Positions 1 to 8,787 of a stretch of DNA of 64,000 bases are shown here, in pieces. This DNA is from Longimicrobiales bacterium. GTDB lineage: Bacteria > Gemmatimonadota > Gemmatimonadetes > Longimicrobiales > Gaopeijiaceae. The notes beneath the pieces are model-generated. The model saw only the letters and a list, made by a program, of their open reading frames with translations. It did no database searches and was not told the DNA's origin. The DNA lies in contig OX639991.1 of NCBI GenBank assembly GCA_951828585.1, positions 2,202,576 to 2,266,575 of the forward strand, given 5' to 3'. The position numbers and the translations under genes are program-made. The stretch's first letter is position 1. The number at the start of each line of letters is the position of its first letter.

Positions 1-2
1 GC

Positions 3-1622
3 TCGGGGCGGCTCGGCTTCGCGCGGCCGTCGCGGGCCCAGCGGGTGGTGCTCAGGGATGTGCGCCAGGCCACGCCCCTGTACATCACGCCCTACGCCCT
101 GGGCGGATTCCGGCAGACCCCGGAGTTGGTGCGCTCCGCCGGCCCGACACGGTATGAGTGGCGGGGCGAGCGGGACCTCACCACCGAAGCCGGGCTCGAC
201 ATCAAGTACTCGCCGATCTCCAACCTTGCGTTGGACCTGACCGTGAATACCGACTTCGCGCAGGTCGAGGCCGACGAGCAGCAGATCAACCTGACCCGCT
301 TTTCGCTCTTCTTCCCCGAGAAGCGCCAGTTCTTCCAGGAACGGGCGTCGACCTTCGACTTCAACACCGGCGGCTTCTCCAACCGCCTCTTCCACAGCCG
401 CCGCATCGGGCTGAACGGGGGCGAACCGGTGCGCATCTACGGGGGCGTGCGCGCCGTCGGCAGGCTGGCCGGCACCGACTTCGGCTTCCTGAGCATGCGG
501 ACCGCGGCCCGGGAAAGCCTTCCGTCGGAGACCATGAGTGTGTTTCGCCTGAGGCAGCAGGTCTTCAACCCGTACTCCTCGGTGGGTGCCATGGTGACCA
601 CCCGGCTGGGGTCCTATACCTATGACCGGGACTCTCCCGCTGGCGCGAACGCCGCGTACGGGCTGGACGCGGTGCTGCGGCTGGTCGGCGACGAGTATCT
701 CGTGCTGCAGTGGGCGCAAACCTTCGACGAATGGCAGCAGCGGTTTGCCGGGGAGGAGCCGGGGCGGGAGTCCGGGCTGCTGCGGGTCCGGCTGGAGCGG
801 AGGCGCGACGACGGGCTCTTCTACTACGGCGAGACGATCCGGGTGGGGGCGCACTACCGGCCCGGACTCGGTTTCCAGTCGCGCAGGAACTTCAACTACG
901 GGGCCGGGCAGTTGGGCTACCGGCAGTACCGGGACGCCGACTCGCCCCTTCGTTCCAGAGCCGTGAGCGTGGAAACGTATCACTACCACCGCAAGGATGA
1001 CGGAACGGCGGAATCGCGCGAGATCCGGCCCGAGATCGAGTTCGACTTCAAGGGGGGATCGAATGTCACGATCGGGACGCTGTCGAGCTTCGAGAGCGTG
1101 CGGTCCGGATTTCGCGTCACGAACCTGCTCGTTCCGCCCGGCGAATACTGGTTCCACGAAGCCAACCTCATGCTACGGCTTCCCCGCAGCGCCGCCTTCC
1201 GGGGCGATTTCAACGGGTCGGCGGGGACCTTCTACGGCGGCAGCCGCCTCAGCCTTTCCCTGGCCCCCACCTGGACCGTCTCCAGGTACCTGGAAGTGGA
1301 GGCCGGCTACGAGGTCAATCGGATCCGGCTCCCTACCCGGGTCGCGCCCCGGTCGGTGAGCACCACCACCCGGCTGGCTCTCCTGAAGGTCAATACGGCG
1401 CTCAACCCGCGCGTTTCGATGAGCACCTTCGCCCAGTACAACAACGCCATCGACCAGACCAGCGTGAACGTGCGGTTCCGGTACCACTTCCGCGAAGGCA
1501 CCGATCTGTGGATCGTGTACAACGAGGGGCTGCACAGCGACCGCGGTGTCGGGGAGTCGCGACCGCCGCTGTCGACCGGGCGGACGGTGATGGTGAAGTA
1601 CTCGCACGCGTTTGTGAGGTGA
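3..1622 (+). CDS. DUF5916 family outer-membrane protein, 3' part
   Basis: The reading frame is open to the left edge, so the true start lies outside the window; about 540 residues are visible. The segment TDFAQVEADEQQINLTRF followed by SLFFPEKRQFFQE is the signature of DUF5916 proteins, which usually carry an N-terminal carbohydrate-binding-like domain (outside this window) and a C-terminal beta-barrel-like region. The rest is alternating aromatic/polar beta strands (GYRQYR, VSVETYHYH, LWIVYNEG) that end in KYSHAFVR, consistent with an outer-membrane barrel. Function is unknown for the family. The last residues are followed by about 110 bp before the hipBA operon, which is a separate unit. 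Confidence 0.85.
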   Translation, partial: SGRLGFARPSRAQRVVLRDVRQATPLYITPYALGGFRQTPELVRSAGPTRYEWRGERDLTTEAGLDIKYSPISNLALDLTVNTDFAQVEADEQQINLTRFSLFFPEKRQFFQERASTFDFNTGGFSNRLFHSRRIGLNGGEPVRIYGGVRAVGRLAGTDFGFLSMRTAARESLPSETMSVFRLRQQVFNPYSSVGAMVTTRLGSYTYDRDSPAGANAAYGLDAVLRLVGDEYLVLQWAQTFDEWQQRFAGEEPGRESGLLRVRLERRRDDGLFYYGETIRVGAHYRPGLGFQSRRNFNYGAGQLGYRQYRDADSPLRSRAVSVETYHYHRKDDGTAESREIRPEIEFDFKGGSNVTIGTLSSFESVRSGFRVTNLLVPPGEYWFHEANLMLRLPRSAAFRGDFNGSAGTFYGGSRLSLSLAPTWTVSRYLEVEAGYEVNRIRLPTRVAPRSVSTTTRLALLKVNTALNPRVSMSTFAQYNNAIDQTSVNVRFRYHFREGTDLWIVYNEGLHSDRGVGESRPPLSTGRTVMVKYSHAFVR

Positions 1623-1706
1623 TGGGTGGGCGGGGACCGCCGGCCCGACGCGCGCCGCACTACCGATCGGGACAATTCGGGCTTGCGGGGGTGCACGGCC
1701 GCGCTA

Positions 1707-1724
1707 TTTTCCTGATCGGGAAAA
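1707..1724 (+). promoter_or_regulatory. Probable HipB operator upstream of hipBA
   Basis: A perfect 6-bp inverted repeat, TTTTCC and GGAAAA with a 6-bp spacer, ends 6 bp before the hipB start codon. HipB dimers are known to bind TATCC-N8-GGATA palindromes and repress their own operon. The location over the likely promoter and ribosome-binding region fits autorepression. The exact half-site differs from the E. coli one, so the assignment is by position and symmetry. Confidence 0.5.
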
Positions 1725-1730
1725 CGAACC

Positions 1731-1970
1731 ATGACGACCGAGGAGCTGGGAAGGATTATTCGCGCCGCTCGGCGCGAGCAGGGCCTGCGCCAGGACCAGT
1801 TGGCGGGGGCCGCTGGGGTCGGCGTGCGCTTTCTCTCCGAGCTGGAGCGGGGGAAGGAGACGGCCCGGGTGGGCAAGGCGCTCGCGGTGCTCGACGCGCT
1901 GGGGTACAGGGTGCGGATCGACCCGCCCGGCAGTCCGTGGACAAGCCCGCCCGAGCACCGGGAGCGGTGA
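1731..1970 (+). CDS. hipB: HipB-type XRE antitoxin
   Basis: A 79-residue helix-turn-helix protein. The XRE fold is visible as LGRIIRAARREQGLRQDQLAGAAGVG followed by the recognition helix region VRFLSELERGK. HipB proteins bind and neutralise the HipA kinase and repress the operon as dimers. The gene ends 16 bp before hipA, the usual antitoxin-first order. The short tail after the HTH (IDPPGSPWTSPP) is proline-rich and may be the HipA-contacting or degron region. A small palindrome just upstream is a likely operator. Confidence 0.9.
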   Translation: MTTEELGRIIRAARREQGLRQDQLAGAAGVGVRFLSELERGKETARVGKALAVLDALGYRVRIDPPGSPWTSPPEHRER

Positions 1971-1986
1971 GGCGCCGGGCTGCAGG

Positions 1987-3267
1987 ATGACGCGTTCGCT
2001 GACGGTGTGGTGGGACGGGGTCGTCGTCGGGTCGCTGGCGCTGGACCGTCATGGGGCCATGCGTTTCGCGTATGACGGCGACTGGGTCGCGGACCCGGCC
2101 AGGCCGCCGGTTTCCTTCTCCCTGCCCAAGCGGCCGGAGTCGTTCAGCGCACGGCTTTGTGCACCCTTCTTCGAAGGCCTGCTGCCGGAAGGGGCTCAGC
2201 GCGATGCGGTTGCCGCCGCGCTCGGGGTGTCGTCGACGAACACCTTTCGGCTGCTTGCGGCACTGGGGGAGGAAGTGGCCGGTGCGCTCGCCTTGTGCCC
2301 GGAGGGGGAGGTTCCATCCGTCCCGGAGGCCGGCGGCGGTGGCAGGGTGTTGTCGGACGACGAATTGGTCGAACTTCTCGACACCATCAGGACACGGCCG
2401 TTTCTGGCCGGCCGGGATGGCGGGCTGCGCCTCTCGCTCGCCGGTGCCCAGTCGAAACTCCCGGTCGTGGCCACCGGCGACGGGATTGCGGTTCCCGCGC
2501 CGGGGCAGCCGACCACGCACATCCTGAAGCCGCCGATCCCCGGGCTGGCCGCCACAACCGAGAACGAGGCCTTCGCGATGTGCCTTGCCGCCGCGCTTGG
2601 CCTCGAGGTGGCTGCGGTGGAGACCAGGGTGGCCGGCGACAGTCCGTTCCTGCTGGTGGAGCGCTTTGACCGGCGCGCTGGAGCCGACGGAACGCAGTGT
2701 CGGCTGCACCAGGAGGACTTTTGCCAGGCGCTGGGGGTGCCGCCGGCCCGCAAGTACGCCTCCGACGGGGGGCCGGGCTTTGCGCGCTGCTTTGGCTTGG
2801 TGCGGCGGGTTTGCACAAGGCCCGCCGCCGCCGTAATCGAGCTCCTCGACGCGGCCATCATCCAGGTGCTGATCGGCAACGCGGACGCGCACGGCAAGAA
2901 CTACAGCATCCTTCATGACCCCCCCGGAACGACCACCCTCGCCCCGCTCTACGACCTGATGTGCACGATTGCGTATCCGCACCTCGCGGCCACCCTGGCC
3001 ATGAGGGTCGGCCGGAGGGGCAGGCTGAAGGAGTTTCGTCCCGCCACCTGGGACCGCTTCGCGCGGGACTGCGGGCTGGCGGCCCCGTTCGTGCGGCGGC
3101 GCGTGGGCGAACTTTGCGAGCTGGCCCGCGAGCGTTGTGAAGGCGTCGCGGTGGATCTGGTGCGACCGGGACTCGACGAGGAGGCCCTGCATGGCTTCGC
3201 GGCCCGCGTCGCCGAGCGTGCCCGCCGGCTGGCGGAGACCCTACGACGGGAGACTCCCGCACGATGA
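1987..3267 (+). CDS. hipA: HipA-type Ser/Thr kinase toxin
   Basis: A 426-residue HipA-fold protein, normal length. HipA kinases phosphorylate aminoacyl-tRNA synthetases (GltX in E. coli) and halt translation. Visible motifs are the N-terminal couple_hipA domain, the glycine-rich AGAQSKLP loop near residue 152 that contains the autophosphorylation serine position, THILKPP, LLVERFDR, the catalytic NADAHGKN (D300) and the metal-binding DLMCT (D323), so the kinase appears intact. It follows hipB closely and its stop overlaps the next start by 4 bp (ATGA), so the PHP gene behind it is probably translated with it. That coupling to a downstream membrane gene is unusual for hipBA. Confidence 0.93.
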   Translation: MTRSLTVWWDGVVVGSLALDRHGAMRFAYDGDWVADPARPPVSFSLPKRPESFSARLCAPFFEGLLPEGAQRDAVAAALGVSSTNTFRLLAALGEEVAGALALCPEGEVPSVPEAGGGGRVLSDDELVELLDTIRTRPFLAGRDGGLRLSLAGAQSKLPVVATGDGIAVPAPGQPTTHILKPPIPGLAATTENEAFAMCLAAALGLEVAAVETRVAGDSPFLLVERFDRRAGADGTQCRLHQEDFCQALGVPPARKYASDGGPGFARCFGLVRRVCTRPAAAVIELLDAAIIQVLIGNADAHGKNYSILHDPPGTTTLAPLYDLMCTIAYPHLAATLAMRVGRRGRLKEFRPATWDRFARDCGLAAPFVRRRVGELCELARERCEGVAVDLVRPGLDEEALHGFAARVAERARRLAETLRRETPAR

Positions 3268-4610
3268 TCCGTAACCCTACGTCCCGCCCCACCATCCCCC
3301 GCCTCCCCCTCGCGCTCATCGCGCTGATCATCCTGGGTGCCATCTTCGCCACCCCACCCCTCCACGACGCCGCCACCCACACCCTCGTCCCCCCCGCCCA
3401 CCTCCACCACCCGTTCGGCTACCTCCTCGGTGCCCCCCTCTTCGGCATCTGGGACACCGTGTCCCTGCTCACGGTCAGCCAGCACTACGCGGTCCTCGCG
3501 AGCCTGCTGCTGCTCTACCTCGCCCGGCGCGTCCACGCGGTCCGCACCGTGCGCCGCGAGCTTGCCGCCGACCCCTCCACCGCCGAAGAAGCCGCCCACC
3601 CCGGTTTCAGTGTGATGCCGGCCGTTCTGGAACTCGGCGGTGCCGTCGTCTTCCTGATCGCCCTGCTCGCCTTCTACGCGGCCGCCGTCTTCCTCCCGCG
3701 CCCCATGACCGCGATCCGGCTAGACGACCCCGACCTCCTCGCGGTGGACTTCCACTCGCACACCAACCACTCCCACGACGGGTGGTCCCGCTTCACGGCC
3801 GCGCGCAACCGGGCCTGGCACGAGGGCGGCGGCTTCGACGCGGCGTACATCACCGATCACTACACGTGGGCGGGGGTGGACGATGCGGCGCCTGCCAACC
3901 CGGCCCGCGCGGCCGCGCGCACCGTGATGCTGTCGGGGATGGAGGTGCGGCTGCGCAACCGGCACGTGAACCTGCTCGGTGACCGCGTCCGCTACACCTT
4001 CGCGCTGGACAGCACCTGGCACCACCTCGATCCGGACTCGATCGCGGCCGCGCAGGAACGGGGGGCGGCGCCGGCGACGATACTGTACACGATTCCCGGG
4101 CCCCTGGACCAGATCGTGCCGCTTGAGCCGGGGTCGCCGGCGGGGGTGGTGGGAGTGGAGCTGAGCGACGGGGCGCCGCGGGGGCTCGAGCAGGTGAAGG
4201 CCGAGCGCGCGGAGATCCTGGCCATCGCGGACAGGCTGGATCTGGCGGTCGTCGCGGGGTCGAACCTGCACGGGTGGGGGCGTACCGTGGCGGCCTGGAG
4301 CGTGATGCGGGTTCCCGGCTGGCGTGATATGTCGCCGGAAGAGCTCGGCGGAGCGATCGAGGCGGCGTTGCACCGGGATCGTCGCCGCGCGGTGACGGTG
4401 GTGGAGCGGCGGATGCCGTACCACAATGGTTCCCGCATCGGGATCGCGGCCACCGTGCCGTGGCTGCTGTGGGAGCATTTTCGCATGTTGACGGTGGCCG
4501 AGCGGGCATCGTGGGTTGCGTGGATCGGAATTTTCGCGATGCTCCGCAACGCTTTACGCCGCCTCGCAACGAAAAGCGGTGCGCGCCGCGCCGCCCCCCG
4601 CGAACCATGA
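3264..4610 (+). CDS. Membrane-anchored PHP-domain phosphoesterase-like protein
   Basis: A 448-residue protein. Three hydrophobic segments (about residues 13-33, 70-87 and 117-148) precede a soluble PHP domain. The metal-binding signature VDFHSHTNHSHDGW starts near residue 161 (H164, H166) and ITDHY follows, both typical of PHP phosphoesterases and histidinol-phosphatase relatives. The substrate cannot be read from sequence. The gene overlaps hipA by 4 bp at its start and the HupE-like gene by 4 bp at its end, so the three are likely co-translated. GC-rich third positions (CCC, CTC) dominate the first 200 codons. Confidence 0.75.
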   Translation: MIRNPTSRPTIPRLPLALIALIILGAIFATPPLHDAATHTLVPPAHLHHPFGYLLGAPLFGIWDTVSLLTVSQHYAVLASLLLLYLARRVHAVRTVRRELAADPSTAEEAAHPGFSVMPAVLELGGAVVFLIALLAFYAAAVFLPRPMTAIRLDDPDLLAVDFHSHTNHSHDGWSRFTAARNRAWHEGGGFDAAYITDHYTWAGVDDAAPANPARAAARTVMLSGMEVRLRNRHVNLLGDRVRYTFALDSTWHHLDPDSIAAAQERGAAPATILYTIPGPLDQIVPLEPGSPAGVVGVELSDGAPRGLEQVKAERAEILAIADRLDLAVVAGSNLHGWGRTVAAWSVMRVPGWRDMSPEELGGAIEAALHRDRRRAVTVVERRMPYHNGSRIGIAATVPWLLWEHFRMLTVAERASWVAWIGIFAMLRNALRRLATKSGARRAAPREP

Positions 4611-5206
4611 TCAGCACCTTCACCGTCTACCTGCGCCTCGGCTTCGAGCACCTCCTCGACCTCCAGGGCTACGACCACATCCTCTTCCTGGCGGTCCTAT
4701 GCGCGGCGTATTCGCTGAAGCGGTGGCGCGAGCTGCTCGTGCTGGTGACCGCTTTCACAATCGGTCACTCGGTCTCGCTGGCGGTGGCAACGCTGCGGCT
4801 GGTGCGCGTGGACACGGGGCTGGTCGAGTTCCTCATTCCGGTGACGATCGTGGCCACGGCGGTAACGAACCTGGTGGGGCTCAAGCGCGAGGATCCCGAC
4901 GAGCACCGGGTGGCCGTGCGGCCCACGCGCTACGCTCTCGCCCTCGTCTTCGGGGTGGTGCACGGGCTGGGGTTCTCGAATTTCCTGCGCCTGGCGCTCG
5001 GCGAGGAGAGGAGCCTGCTGGTCCCCCTGCTGTCCTTCAACATCGGCCTCGAACTCGCCCAGATCGTCGTGGCGGCGGGGGTGCTGCTGCTGGCGCTGGT
5101 GGCCGTGCGCCCTCTTTCCCTCCCCCAACGTCTTTGGACGCTGATCCTGTCGGTATGCGCCGGTGGCGTGGCAGCGATGATGGCGGTGCAGCGCTGGCCG
5201 TTCTGA
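4607..5206 (+). CDS. HupE/UreJ-family membrane protein
   Basis: 199 residues with five to six hydrophobic helices. The N-terminus FEHLLDLQGYDHILFLAVLC and the later TIGHSVSLAVA and VHGLGFSNFL match the HupE_UreJ_2 family of putative metal (nickel/cobalt) or hydrogenase-accessory permeases, with conserved histidines in membrane helices. The start ATG at 4607 overlaps the stop of the PHP gene (ATGA); upstream extension of the frame is a shadow of that gene. A role in metal transport is inference from the family; no urease or hydrogenase genes are nearby. Confidence 0.75.
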   Translation: MISTFTVYLRLGFEHLLDLQGYDHILFLAVLCAAYSLKRWRELLVLVTAFTIGHSVSLAVATLRLVRVDTGLVEFLIPVTIVATAVTNLVGLKREDPDEHRVAVRPTRYALALVFGVVHGLGFSNFLRLALGEERSLLVPLLSFNIGLELAQIVVAAGVLLLALVAVRPLSLPQRLWTLILSVCAGGVAAMMAVQRWPF

Positions 5207-5345
5207 GGGGGGCCTGCGGACAAAGCTCTGATCCGAGCGCGACGAGTCCCCGGCCTCAATGTCGCGCGCGAGCCTGAGCCATGGAAGAAAAGCCAGTTGG
5301 GGGTTGTTGCTCATCCGTGCTCTTCGCGATCCCGCTCCGGAGTCC

Positions 5346-5409
5346 GGACTGTCGGAGTTCGGGACTGTCGGAGTCCGACACTGTCGGAGTCCGGGACTGT
5401 CGGAGTCCG
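5346..5409. repeat. Four tandem 16-bp dyad repeats
   Basis: Four consecutive 16-bp units with consensus GGACTGTCGGAGTCCG at 5346, 5362, 5378 and 5394, with flanking half units on both sides (CGGAGTCCG at 5338 and GGAC at 5410). Each unit contains the inverted repeat GGACT-N5-AGTCC, so the array is four small stem-loops or operator half-site pairs in series. It sits between the HupE gene and the MntA/HepT pair. Function is unknown. Confidence 0.85.
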
Positions 5410-5630
5410 GGACGCTTGAATCTTCACCCGAAACGACCGAGCTTGATAGTGGCCTTCGAGGCACTAGGTGGGGCGCGGACGGACAGCGGCTCGCCCGACG
5501 ATCATGCGGGACACAGGGCAGATCCAGCCGGGTGCCCGGCACCCCAAGAGCGATCATGGCGCGACCAAAAGGCGAGGCGGGGCGGGACATCGCCGCGTAC
5601 GAGGTCTCTGTGCCGTCAGGAACCGGAGAG

Positions 5631-5960
5631 ATGCTCGAGCGCGAACGGCTGGCCGCCCGCCTGGGCGTTCCCATGAGCGGCATCGCGGCTTTCTGTGACC
5701 GCTGGGAGGTGGAGGAACTGGCGCTTTTCGGGTCGGTGCTGCGCGATGACTTCGGGCCCGACAGCGACATCGACGTTCTCGTTCGCTTCAAGGCCGGACG
5801 GACGCCGGGGTTGTTCGTAGCCGCCAGGATCAGACGGGAACTGGCCGACATGTGCCGCCGCCGGGTCGATCTGGTGCATCGCCCAACAATCGAGAGAAGC
5901 CGGAACTACATTCGACGGAAGGAGATTCTGGAGTCCGCGAGGGTGGTCTATGCCACGTGA
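5631..5960 (+). CDS. mntA: MntA-like minimal nucleotidyltransferase antitoxin
   Basis: 109 residues from the ATG at 5631, which is preceded by GGAG; an in-frame ATG at 5556 would add 25 residues of low-complexity sequence. The nucleotidyltransferase motif GSVLRDDF...DSDID is present (G34-S35, D46 and D48). In type VII TA systems MntA AMPylates the HEPN toxin HepT on a tyrosine and so silences it. The gene overlaps the HepT gene by 11 bp, as usual for this pair. A tandem-dyad repeat array lies about 220 bp upstream. Confidence 0.88.
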   Translation: MLERERLAARLGVPMSGIAAFCDRWEVEELALFGSVLRDDFGPDSDIDVLVRFKAGRTPGLFVAARIRRELADMCRRRVDLVHRPTIERSRNYIRRKEILESARVVYAT

Positions 5961-6297
5961 GGAGTCCGAATACCTGCTGGACATGTTACTAGCCGCAAGG
6001 AAAGCCTTGTCGTTCACGGAGGACATGTCGTTCGCCGACTTCGAGCGGGACGAAAGAACAGTTTTTTCGGCTGCGAAGGCGGTTGAGATCGTCGGCGAAG
6101 CCGCAGCACGAGTGAGCAAGGATACGAGGCAGGCTCATCCCGGCATCCCTCCGTGGCGCGATATCATCGCCATGCGAAATCGTCTTGTTCATGCCTATTT
6201 CGAGATCAACTTGGAGCTCGTCTGGAAAACGATTCGCGACGACTTGCCGGACCTGATCGCCCTCGTTGAGCCGCTGATTCCGCCGGAGGCCGGATAG
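5950..6297 (+). CDS. hepT: HepT-like HEPN (DUF86) toxin
   Basis: 115 residues, all-helical. The HEPN RNase motif R-x4-H-x-Y is intact as RNRLVHAY (R76, H81, Y83); the tyrosine is the residue modified by MntA in studied pairs. HepT cleaves RNA or tRNA when not AMPylated. The start overlaps mntA by 11 bp. Both active-site motifs look intact, so the pair is probably functional. Confidence 0.9.
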   Translation: MPREESEYLLDMLLAARKALSFTEDMSFADFERDERTVFSAAKAVEIVGEAAARVSKDTRQAHPGIPPWRDIIAMRNRLVHAYFEINLELVWKTIRDDLPDLIALVEPLIPPEAG

Positions 6298-6610
6298 TGC
6301 CCAGCGCGACCACCGGCCGCCTAACTCCAGCGGCCCGCTCGGTGGCCAACGGACAACCACCGTGGATGTGTCGAGCTACGCGCGTGATGCGGAGGTCGGG
6401 ATCGTGAGCGCCAACGTCAGCCGAGGTCGCACGGAGTCCCGTTGGCGAATAGGGACGTTCTGTGCTCGCGCGGGTTTGCCCGCGGGACTGCTCCGGCAAT
6501 GCCCCGTGAGTGCCAATTGCCAAGAAGATTGCACCACGCCCGAACCCCACCGTAGCTTTCCCCAGAGGAGCCCCGCCCCCCGGCCCACCGCCCCGACACG
6601 GAGATTGACC
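6298..6610. other. Intergenic stretch, no gene seen
   Basis: About 313 bp between hepT and the next gene. Open frames here are only upstream extensions of the following gene or shadows. No clear riboswitch, RNA gene or long repeat is visible; the promoter of the downstream secreted protein probably lies here. Confidence 0.5.
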
Positions 6611-7963
6611 ATGCCCCCCAAAGCTTTCCGCACCGCCACCCTGGCCACCACCGCCCTCCTCCTCCTTCTCGCCCTCGCCGCCCCCCCCGCCCACGCCCAG
6701 TGGACCGCCTCCAAACCCGGCAGCGACAACATCGACATCCTCGGTCACATCCCCCTGGGCCCGCGCCTGTCCGTGGCCGACCTCGACCTGGAGCAGGAGA
6801 TCGACCGCCCCTACGCCTACGTCGCGCGCATGGTCTACGGCGACGTCGGTCCCAAGGGCCTCGACATCGTCTCCATCGCCGACCCCGAGCACCCCGAACT
6901 CCTCTACGAGTGGCGGATCGAGAACCAGGACCTGCACATGCGCACCGGCGGCATGGACGTCAAGCACTTCAAGCTGGGCGAACGCTACTACGTGGTGCAG
7001 TCGCTCCAGTTCGGGCAGGGCGGCCCCAACACCGACCTGGGCGCCGTGGTCCTCGACGTGACCGGGCTGCCCGACGCATCCACCGTGCGCGAGGTGGCCC
7101 GCATCCGCGAACCCGAGCTGCCGGGCGGCTTCCACAACATCTTCATCTACAAGCACTCCGACGGGCGGGTGCTCCTCTTCACCACCGTCCGCGGCCCCTT
7201 CGCGCACGTCTACGACATGGCCCGGGTGGTCTCCGGCGACCTCGACAACGCCCTCGCCGGCCGCGTCCCCGTCCCCGAGACCGAGTTCAGCCGCGGCGGG
7301 CGCGGCTACCACGACTTCTACGTCGGCTATCACCCAGACACCGGCGAGGACCGCTTCTACGGCGGCGGCACCGGCGGCTACTACATCTACGACGTCACCA
7401 ACCTCGACGACCCCCAGCTCCGGATCACCCTCGCGGGCGTCAGCGGCGTGCGCGGCGGGCACACCTTCACCCCCAGCCCCGACGGCCGCTACGCCATCGC
7501 CGAGACGGAGTACCAGTACGCCCCCATCCGCATCTTCGACCTCCAGCCGGCCCTCGAGAGCGAAGAGGTCACCAACATCCGCCGTCCCATCTCGGCCTGG
7601 ACCGCCGACTGGGAGAACCTGGTCCACAACCACGAGGTCCGCTGGCCCTACGTCTTCGCGTCCGGCTACCTGGACGGCCTGCAGATCTTCTCGCTCATGG
7701 ACCCCGAGAATCCGGTCACGGTCGGCTTCTACGACACCTATGTGGGCCCGCCCAACAAGGACCGCACGGCGGTGTTCAACGGCGCGTTCGGGGTGGACAT
7801 CCGCAACGCTGACGGCCTGATCGTGGTGAGCGATATGACGACGGGGTTCTGGACCTTCCGCATGGACGGGTTCAGTGGGTGGAACGGGGAGCAGTGGGGC
7901 ATGCCGAACATCTCGTCGGCGCAGGACTGGGATAATGGGCCGGTGAAGCGGCCGATCAGTTGA
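6611..7963 (+). CDS. Secreted LVIVD-repeat beta-propeller protein
   Basis: 450 residues from the ATG at 6611, chosen because it starts a clean signal peptide (ATTALLLLLALAAPPAHAQW); the frame stays open farther upstream but that part looks non-coding. The mature protein has repeated blades such as GLDIVSIADPEHPELLYEW, GAVVLDVTGLPDAST, YYIYDVTNLDDPQLR and LQIFSLMDPENPVTVG, which match LVIVD repeats of secreted or cell-surface propellers. Exact role is unknown. It is followed 64 bp later by another secreted protein, and the two may form an operon. Confidence 0.75.
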   Translation: MPPKAFRTATLATTALLLLLALAAPPAHAQWTASKPGSDNIDILGHIPLGPRLSVADLDLEQEIDRPYAYVARMVYGDVGPKGLDIVSIADPEHPELLYEWRIENQDLHMRTGGMDVKHFKLGERYYVVQSLQFGQGGPNTDLGAVVLDVTGLPDASTVREVARIREPELPGGFHNIFIYKHSDGRVLLFTTVRGPFAHVYDMARVVSGDLDNALAGRVPVPETEFSRGGRGYHDFYVGYHPDTGEDRFYGGGTGGYYIYDVTNLDDPQLRITLAGVSGVRGGHTFTPSPDGRYAIAETEYQYAPIRIFDLQPALESEEVTNIRRPISAWTADWENLVHNHEVRWPYVFASGYLDGLQIFSLMDPENPVTVGFYDTYVGPPNKDRTAVFNGAFGVDIRNADGLIVVSDMTTGFWTFRMDGFSGWNGEQWGMPNISSAQDWDNGPVKRPIS

Positions 7964-8027
7964 GGGGGTGGGGGGTGAGAGCTTTGCCGACGTGCGCACC
8001 ACGCGCCGCGAGAAGGAGGAGGGGAGG

Positions 8028-8747
8028 ATGACTGGATTGCTGCGACCGGGAGGTTGGGTGTTGGTGGCGGTGGTTTTGGGTGCGGCGCCGGCCCGGAACG
8101 CCGCAGAGGGAGGGCGGGTGGCCGGCTTGCCTTCCGAGGTGGCGGGGTTTGTCCGCGGATGTCCGATTGGGCCCAGCCCGGTTTTGGGCCCGGCAGGCTC
8201 GCGTTCGGCCCTTGGCGGGCTCCGGCCCGGCGTGCGCGGCCCGCTTTCCCACGCAGGCGGCCCGATTGGCGGCGCTACCGGCCCTGTTCCCGGCGCCGCC
8301 GGTCCCGAGTACTACCAGTTCCCTATGGTCTCCACCAGGCGTGTCCCGGGAACCGGCAACGCGGCCGGCGTCGGCGAAGTCGCCTTTTCGCAGTCGCCGT
8401 TCGGCGTGGCCCTCGCCGAGGACGGCAGCTACCACTACGACTTCACCGTCCGCTTCGAGCGGCTGAAGCCGGCGCGGAGCGGTGCCTATGTGGTGTGGAC
8501 GACGACACCCGAGCTGGATCAGGTGGTGCTCGCCGGCGAGTTGGCGGACCCGGCGGCTTTTTCCGGCAAGGTGGCGTGGAACAAGTTCCTCGTAGTGGTC
8601 ACGCTCGAGCCCGTGTTCGATCCGGACGCAACCATTTGGACCGGTCCCATTGTCATCCGGGGTATGTCGCGCAGCGGAATGATGCACACCATGGCCGGTC
8701 ACGGGCCCTTCGAGGAGGAGAACTGCGCGGCCTACGGATATGAATGA
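8028..8747 (+). CDS. Secreted protein of unknown function (GMSRSGMMH family)
   Basis: 239 residues starting at the ATG at 8028, behind a strong AAGGAGGAGGGGAGG ribosome-binding site. A signal-like hydrophobic stretch (GWVLVAVVLGAAPARNA) is followed by a glycine/proline-rich linker and a compact C-terminal domain (from about residue 95) with YYQFPMVSTRRVPGTG, YHYDFTVRFERLKPARSGAYVVW, WNKFLVVVTLEP and WTGPIVIRGMSRSGMMH. I do not recognise a named family. A decayed copy of the last 45 residues lies at 16013-16154, upstream of the multicopper oxidase, which suggests this family travels with such secreted oxidases. Confidence 0.7.
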   Translation: MTGLLRPGGWVLVAVVLGAAPARNAAEGGRVAGLPSEVAGFVRGCPIGPSPVLGPAGSRSALGGLRPGVRGPLSHAGGPIGGATGPVPGAAGPEYYQFPMVSTRRVPGTGNAAGVGEVAFSQSPFGVALAEDGSYHYDFTVRFERLKPARSGAYVVWTTTPELDQVVLAGELADPAAFSGKVAWNKFLVVVTLEPVFDPDATIWTGPIVIRGMSRSGMMHTMAGHGPFEEENCAAYGYE

Positions 8748-8787
8748 GTAGATTACGGTCACTGCCCGCTCCGAGAGGATGCCGCAA

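Noticed and set aside
6206..8002. Long minus-strand open frame (598 codons) opposite the LVIVD gene
   Set aside because: Val/Gly/Asp-rich antisense shadow; the plus strand has a signal peptide and propeller repeats.
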